A program made the position numbers and the translations under genes. 64,000 nucleotides of DNA from positions 124,001 to 188,000 of the forward strand of contig CM046345.1 in the NCBI GenBank assembly GCA_025403435.1, written 5' to 3'. Shown here in pieces: positions 58,597 to 64,000 of the stretch. Every line of letters begins with the position of its first letter. The stretch's first letter is position 1. The DNA comes from Artocarpus heterophyllus (Eukaryota > Streptophyta > Magnoliopsida > Rosales > Moraceae). Below the pieces are notes generated by a model that saw only the letters and a program-made list of their open reading frames with translations, was not told where the DNA came from and did no database searches.

Positions 58597-60546
58597 CATT
58601 GAAGGAGGTGGCGTCCAAAGTACTAAGGCCTGATGGGATGCGACCTTCCAATGCGTTGTTGGAGACATTAAAAGAAAGCCAAGTCTTGCGAGGGAAATTT
58701 GGTATGATCCCTTCAAATTGGTTCCCCTCAAGCCTCAACTCCTTAAGCTTAGGCAAATAAGTGAGCGACACGGGGATTCTGCCGGTGAATTGGTTGTAAG
58801 CCAAGTGCACCTTCTTCAATGACAATGTTTTCAAGAAGATGTCACTATCAATGACCCCACTGAATTTGTTGTTTGACAAGTAGACTGTTTTGAGTGATCC
58901 GAGTTGCCCTATATCGGGTAATGGCCCATCAAAACTATTGTTCATGAGGCTTATGGTCCTAAGATAAGGCAAGGCCTTGAGAGAGTCAAGATCAATTGTG
59001 CCCTTAAGCCCCATGTTCTCAAGCTTTAGACCCCAAATCATGCCTTGGCTGCAAAGGACACCTTCCCAATTGGCTTGGTCGTCGGTGGAACATGGCGTGT
59101 TTAGGGCTTTCCAAGTGGGGAATGGGTCCAGACTGTTGTGAAAAGAGTCCTTGAATTTTAGGAGAGAGTTGGCGTCCGAAGAAGAAGAAGAAGGAGAGGC
59201 AAATGCAATTATTATGAATATGAAAAAGAAGAAGAAAAGAAATGGTCTAGTGTTAAAGATAATATTAATGGTGTGATGATGATATTCATGAGATGATGCC
59301 ATCAACTGGCGAGTGGAGAAGGATTAATCTTCTTCCCACATTCTGATGGCATAGGGAAAAGAAGAAAAAAAAAAGGCGACAAACAGAGGGAGAGGAAGAA
59401 AAGAGGATACTAAGAATAGGAGACGGCAAAGGAGAAATGAGTTGAGACATGTAGGAGGAAGATAATATGATTTAACGTTTGAAAAAGTCATCATATCTGT
59501 CCTTTGCAACAGAAATACCAGCTTAGCCTCTCAATTGGGCAGGGAATTAACTTTGTAGCCATACCTCTGTATTTTTTGTCACTCTATTTCTTACTTTCTT
59601 AGTTGTCCTATTGCTACATTAGCAATGTCATCTCATTTCTTAATGAAAATAAAACATAATTATAAATCGTTATTTTACCTTTTTGTCTTCATTCTTATAT
59701 CATTAAAAATATAACGTCTCAAAAATAGAAAAAGAATCACACACATCTACATATATGTGTCTGTGCGATTTTTATCGTAAAAAACCACATGTGTAGAAGA
59801 AAAAAAAAAAAAAAAAAACAAGTATAACGCATATTTGTAATTGTATATAAACTAACATTATGTATATGCCCCACTTTATAACACTTAAAAAAGCCATTAT
59901 ATTCTTACAGATATATTTTTGAAAAAAAAAAGGCTATACCCTTTATTTATAAACACATATACTTACAGATATATATTACATATATTAGGTTAAGAAATTA
60001 TATATATAATTATTTAGAAAAACGTATAAAATAAGTTGTTGACGAAAATTTTACAAAATGGTATGATAAAAATAAACCTATGAATTCTTAAAAAGCAACA
60101 TAATTTTAAAACAATAAGGAGGAAGTAGGGAATAGAATTTGTAATATTATAGAGTGGTAGACTTGTAATAAAAAAGTTAAAAAAAAGGTTTATTATGCTT
60201 ATTTTTATTAAAAAAAATGGGATGATATATAGCAAGGGAAGAATTAAGGAAAGAGAATACCAAGCAAGTGAGCCTAGCATTTCTGATCTTTAACGAATAT
60301 TTGGTTTGGTTTAGTTCAATTATATGGTTAAAAATAGAGAACAAACGATATTGTTGTAAATATCTTAGGAAAAAATGGTTTCTTATTAAGTTAGTTTTTG
60401 TCGAGAAAACTGAAGTAACACATATCAAAAGATAGATGTAGCATCTGAATGGGACAGAGTTTGTGTTTAGCATCCCTTCTTCTAACAAATGCCAAATACC
60501 AATTAGTTATATAATAAAACCTAGCTGGATCAGCATTAATTTTCTA

Positions 60547-60549
<3 letters not shown>

Positions 60550-60592
<43 letters not shown>
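60550..60592. repeat. (TA)n microsatellite
   Basis: About 21 uninterrupted TA dinucleotides. Confidence 0.95.
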
Positions 60593-60596
<4 letters not shown>

Positions 60597-60769
60597 TGTG
60601 AGTACTAGTTTTTTTGTTTTAGTTTAATGGCCTTAATTAGCCACGCATTATGATCACTTCCACAGCAACAGAAATTAGGATTAGGGAACAGAGAAACAGC
60701 TCACAACTACTCTAATTTCTTTCCTTTTGTTTTAACTTCTCGTCTCAAGAACTAATTCATTATTTCCTC

Positions 60770-60776
60770 TATATAG
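60770..60776 (+). promoter_or_regulatory. Candidate TATA box of the USP gene
   Basis: TATATAG preceded by a CT-rich stretch, 217 bp before the ATG at 60993. The spacing would leave a leader of roughly 190 bases. Supported by motif and position only. Confidence 0.4.
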
Positions 60777-60992
60777 CTCTTTCGATTTTCTTTCTTCACT
60801 AGAATATTTGCATGGTGTATTTAAAACTACGATTTCTCAGTTCTTCCTTTGTTTATTAATCCTTCAAAGACTAACCCAATGCTCTTATAAATATTTTATT
60901 TATTGAATTAGACCACTAGACTGATCTGCAGTATTCATCCTCAACTAGCTAGTTCAATTGATTACATAGACAAATAGCTAGAGAGCTTAATT

Positions 60993-63429
60993 ATGTCGGA
61001 GAATAATATTCTTAATACTAATTACGCGAGGGACATTCAAGGCTATGGAGAAACAAGGTGGTCGTCCGAGAGGGGCATAGCATTGGCGGTGGCGGTGGAT
61101 GAAACCAAGGCCAGCCAACATGCGCTGAAATGGGCTGTCGATCGTCTTCTCTACAAAGACAAGAACAACACGCTAATTAACCTTGTCCATGTTCGGCATA
61201 CATTACCATTAACCTTCTCTTATTCCCATGATCGTAATTCCTCCTAATCACTATACCTCTTTTAATTGATCTCAATTAATTATATATATATTTTTTATTA
61301 AAATGTTGTCATGCCGTGTGTATATTATATTATTCTCAGGAGATAACAACTTGATAGAAAGGGAACCAGATGATCTTGAGATGGAAATGTTACGTCCCTT
61401 TCGAGCTTTTTGTGCACGCAAAAAAGTAAATTCTTTTAACCAACTTTCTGAACCTCTGACTGTTACGTTGAGCCTGCAATCACTTATGATAATGATGGAT
61501 ATGATTAGATACAATACGAGATTGTTGTACTCGAAGACGATGACGTGGCTCAAGCATTGGTCGAATATGCCATACGCCATCGAGTTGAGAATTTGATTCT
61601 TGGTGCCTCATCAAGGAATGGATTATCAAGGTAATTAAATTAATTAACAAAAAAATGCATAATTATATATAAAGTTTAAAATTTTCTTTTATTCACTAAC
61701 TGAGTTGATGATGATGATGATAGATCATTAGCATAAATACTTGTTTATTATTGCAGGTTGTTCAAGCATGGTTCGGGGATTAAAAGCAGTGTGATAAAAT
61801 GGATACCAAATTTTTGTAATGTGTATGTCATCTCCAAGCTGGGAAAGCTCAATGGTGTAAGAAATGCTTGTCGTCCAGTACCAGTTATCCCAACATCAGC
61901 TGAAGATCATGAATTAACTCATCACCACGATATGTAAGATTAATTCACATGATACACACGCACACACACACACATAAAGTAAGTAACAATGTCATTAATT
62001 CGATCGTTATGTCCTCCATATAGTATTGTGATGAAATATAGGGAGGCCCACACAAGTGTGGTGCAAGCTGCCAGCTGTAAGGAGCCTAATAGATTACCCT
62101 TTTGTGAAAAAAAAAAAAAAATGTTTAGGGCACTAGAGTGCTAAGCACCATGACTAATAGAATGATATAATTGAAATCTTTTAAAAATTTTACCAGGCAA
62201 TATTAGAATGAGCCATTCGGACCAGAGATGCGGCCACCCCTCTCGACCCAATGTAGTTCTGCCGGTGTATGGGGTCCATTATGATTCGCAACACAGCAGT
62301 GCCCCCAACATTATTCTGTGTGAAATATCACATTTTGCTAATATTATTTACATCCGTATGATCTATAGTACTTGTACTCTAACCATATATTTCCATAAAT
62401 TGTTGTAGACTATCTGTGTCTAGACGAAGAGGTCCGGTGTCTGACGGAGTATATGAGGAGAGCATCTCGGTCTCAGAGAGTGAGATTGAGTCGTGTACAT
62501 TTCCAAGTCCAGAAAGTACTACTAATACTAATACTACTATTACCAGTCCCAGTCCTGATAACATGTTCCTTCCTTTCTTCGAGACTTTGGAGTCGCATTT
62601 GACTAAACTTTCTGAACCCACTCTCTCAACTGCCATTCAATCTCATCCACCTTTTCATTGCGCCAAAACATCACTATTCTTGACTCATAAACTAGTAAGT
62701 ACTTAGTTTTCTCAACATATGATATAACATGGGATTCGAGTTGAGTCTCGGGTCTCTCACATCGGTGGGTCCCGTCTAGTATACTATGTAATAGACTTGA
62801 GACACCAGGTGGGGCTCACTCATGTGAGAGGCCTAAAGCTCAACCCCATCAAGTCAAGTTGAATAAGAGTGCTCTATAATATGTAGACTATAATATGTAG
62901 ACGCATAATATTTAAGGGAATTTTATTGAAATTGTAAATATTCATGAGAATTTTATTGCAACTCTTAGGAATCTATGCAAGAGAAGATGAAGAAGAAGAT
63001 CAAATCAAACGAGAACCAAACAATGGACATGTACCATGTAGCCGGCAAAGAAGCTTCTTTGGCCGCAAAAGAAGATCAGGTCCTAAATTTTCTCCTTCTC
63101 TCTTAACGTCAAAATATTAATGATTTATCAATTATATAAGTATAATGAAATCTATCTTGCTTTTATTATGTCTAGTCCAATTTTGGCATCCATGACATTA
63201 TATATGTTAAGACTTACAGGGCAACATATGTACTCTGAAACAGAAGAGGAGAATTAATTGAGAGCTATTAGAGGGACAACTACAAAGAGAGGATCGAAAA
63301 GCAAATACATTTGTACAATGGTATTCTGAGCAAATTAGAAGTGCAAAAAGAGATGATATAGTTCATAAAAAGATGAAATTAGCTCCTAGAGAGGCTGATC
63401 AGCAGGACAAAAAAGGAGGGGTTCTCTAA
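60993..63429 (+). CDS. Universal stress protein domain with coiled coil, 7 exons, about 395 aa
   Basis: Exons: 60993-61233, 61340-61425, 61509-61630, 61757-61933, 62409-62694, 62969-63079, 63265-63429. The first four encode a USP (adenine-nucleotide-binding) domain: IALAVAVDETKASQHALKWAV, ILGASSRNGLSR, GSGIKSSVIKWIPNFCNVYV. This is the N-terminal domain of the plant U-box/receptor-like cytoplasmic kinases (PUB33/PUB52 group). Exon 5 is a Ser-rich linker (SESEIESCTF), and exon 6 begins the usual helical region (QTMDMYHVAGKEASLAAKED). The last exon is the least certain: its acceptor was chosen as the only one avoiding an immediate stop. No kinase or U-box follows in the remaining 570 bp, so the gene is either a truncated family member or a relict. 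If exon 4 is not spliced, the protein ends at a TAA right after its donor. Confidence 0.65.
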
Positions 63430-63883
63430 AATTCAGAGATCACTACTTGCCGCTTCTATTAGCACCAAAGCTAATTACTCGGTTTGTTAGAAGTACTAAT
63501 TTTCTTTTATTTTATTTAGTTTAGACTATTATTATTCTAATTTCGTTCATTATGGAACGATTATTCGATTCTTTTATTTTTTTCCTTTTCCACATTTTTT
63601 TTTCTCACTTTTCTATGTTTTCTGTGATATTGGTCCAAGTAAAGGAGACATTAAAATTCAATGGCTAAATTTGTAAAGAATTCTATTGAAGTCTTGCCTC
63701 TAATTCACTGTATTGCCTCTTTCTTCTTCTTCCTTTTTTCTTTCTTTCTTTCTCTCTTCACGGTCTATTAATTGGTGTGTAATCTTCCACTGTCTTTAGA
63801 TTAATTGAAAACACTTGTATAGGAATATTTATACGTCTAAACAGACATTTTCTAAAAAAGCATTAACGGGAATTAAAAGAGAG
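63430..63883. other. 3' flank, no gene seen
   Basis: AT-rich sequence with T/C-rich runs (63560-63620 and 63715-63765). No kinase, U-box or other coding similarity is visible, which is relevant to the truncated state of the preceding gene. Confidence 0.5.
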
Positions 63884-63979
63884 AAGTCTTGTCCTATTAG
63901 ACACACTTAACAGATAATAAGATGTCATGTCAACATGATATCTTTTTATATGTTAAGTGTGTTTAATAGGACAAGACTT
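63884..63979. repeat. 96-nt near-perfect hairpin
   Basis: Arms of 29 nt (63884-63912 and 63951-63979) pair with a single mismatch. The next 17 bases on each side (gataataagatgtcatg against catgatatctttttata) also pair with a few mismatches, leaving a loop of about four bases. It could be a tiny inverted-repeat transposon (MITE) or a small-RNA precursor; the sequence alone does not decide. Confidence 0.75.
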
Positions 63980-64000
63980 AAAAGCGTTATTCAACCGCAT

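Larger units (their letters stand above)
56061..59302 (-). pseudogene. Pollen receptor-like kinase (LRR, atypical kinase) interrupted by a solo LTR
   Basis: Exons: 59302-58597, 57560-56973, 56740-56061; without the insertion they would encode 657 aa. Exon 1 has a hydrophobic signal segment, the LRR N-terminal domain (WEGVLCSQG) and about five LRRs (for example LRTISLMNNSFDGPLPDI). Exons 1 and 2 join at SFNGNPDLCG, the usual cap after the LRRs. Exon 2 adds a transmembrane helix (SIVIVVIVVLMALSAIF), a Ser/Thr-rich juxtamembrane part, a glycine loop (LGCGNFGSSYRAVL) and the lysine in VVKRF. Exon 3 has HGHLKSSNVLL in place of HRD and SDYAL in place of DFG, a pattern typical of the PRK family, which act in pollen tubes with ROP-GEFs and are often weak or pseudokinases. 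The LTR at 57843-58596 sits at the exon 1 end, so unspliced reading gives 235 native residues plus 53 LTR-coded ones, then a stop. Confidence 0.85.
59303..60992. other. Intergenic AT-rich region
   Basis: It contains the PRK upstream region (including a C/T-rich stretch around 59350-59410) and an A-rich run at 59800-59818. A (TA)n microsatellite lies at 60550-60592. A plausible TATA box, TATATAG at 60770-60776, is about 220 bp upstream of the next start codon. No gene or recognisable element is seen. Confidence 0.5.

Noticed and set aside
58414..58731. Open frames over the 22-bp GC array near the receptor kinase
   Set aside because: Same cause: perfect palindromes repeat in the solo LTR. The only real coding here is the minus-strand PRK exon 1 above 58597.
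56061..59302. Calling the receptor kinase gene intact with the LTR as an intron
   Set aside because: The LTR lies between the coding end of exon 1 and the original donor, and reading into it meets a stop at 58436. The junction GT would shift the frame, so it is listed as disrupted.
1..64000. Virus, integrated plasmid, CRISPR or bacterial defence system
   Set aside because: All mobile DNA seen is plant LTR retrotransposon or MITE-type. No envelope, capsid, Cas or prokaryotic gene organisation was found.

Overview
This is nuclear DNA of a flowering plant, very probably a eudicot. Host genes carry many short GT-AG introns, intergenic DNA is AT-rich, and several plant LTR retrotransposons are present. 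The gene set also points to a plant: cycloartenol synthase, a plant-type lanosterol synthase, a pollen-type receptor kinase, an APEM9-like peroxisome protein and a USP-domain protein. No tRNA, rRNA, CRISPR or prokaryotic features were seen. Exon models below were built by hand from reading frame, splice sites and family knowledge; no database search was possible.

Layout. 1-5932: decayed 3' half of a Ty3/gypsy chromovirus (+ strand) with a 3 kb LTR. 7086-14623 (-): an apparently intact 18-exon cycloartenol synthase gene (758 aa). 17360-42344 (+): a divergent, apparently intact 18-exon paralogue (779 aa) whose active site carries the Asn/Val pair of plant lanosterol synthases. It spans 25 kb because two related ~9 kb Ty3/gypsy elements sit antisense in introns 4 (20096-29137) and 10 (31382-40452). 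42950-44884 (-): truncated Ty1/copia element. 45255-48040 (-): pseudogene of the ribosome-biogenesis WD-repeat protein UTP21/WDR36. 48402-50566 (+): APEM9-like gene. 52209-55061 (+): TruA-type tRNA pseudouridine synthase. 56061-59302 (-): pollen receptor-like kinase gene interrupted by a solo LTR (57843-58596) exactly at its first exon-intron border. 60993-63429 (+): gene for a universal-stress-protein domain plus coiled coil, lacking the kinase and U-box of its usual family.

How it fits together. The two oxidosqualene cyclases use the same substrate and stand at the phytosterol branch point, one to cycloartenol and one predicted to lanosterol. They share 18 matching exons and are arranged head to head 2.7 kb apart, so they look like an ancient inverted duplication that diverged in product. 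The region between them holds a 500-bp foldback element.

Most unusual signals. (1) The linked CAS/LSS pair with the diagnostic H477N/I481V difference and retroelement-inflated introns. (2) Short GC-rich palindromes repeated every ~21-22 bp, two helical turns, inside LTRs of unrelated retroelements. (3) The solo LTR whose target-site duplication is the last five bases of a receptor-kinase exon. (4) A triplicated exon end plus splice donor in CAS that could add exactly 19 in-frame residues.
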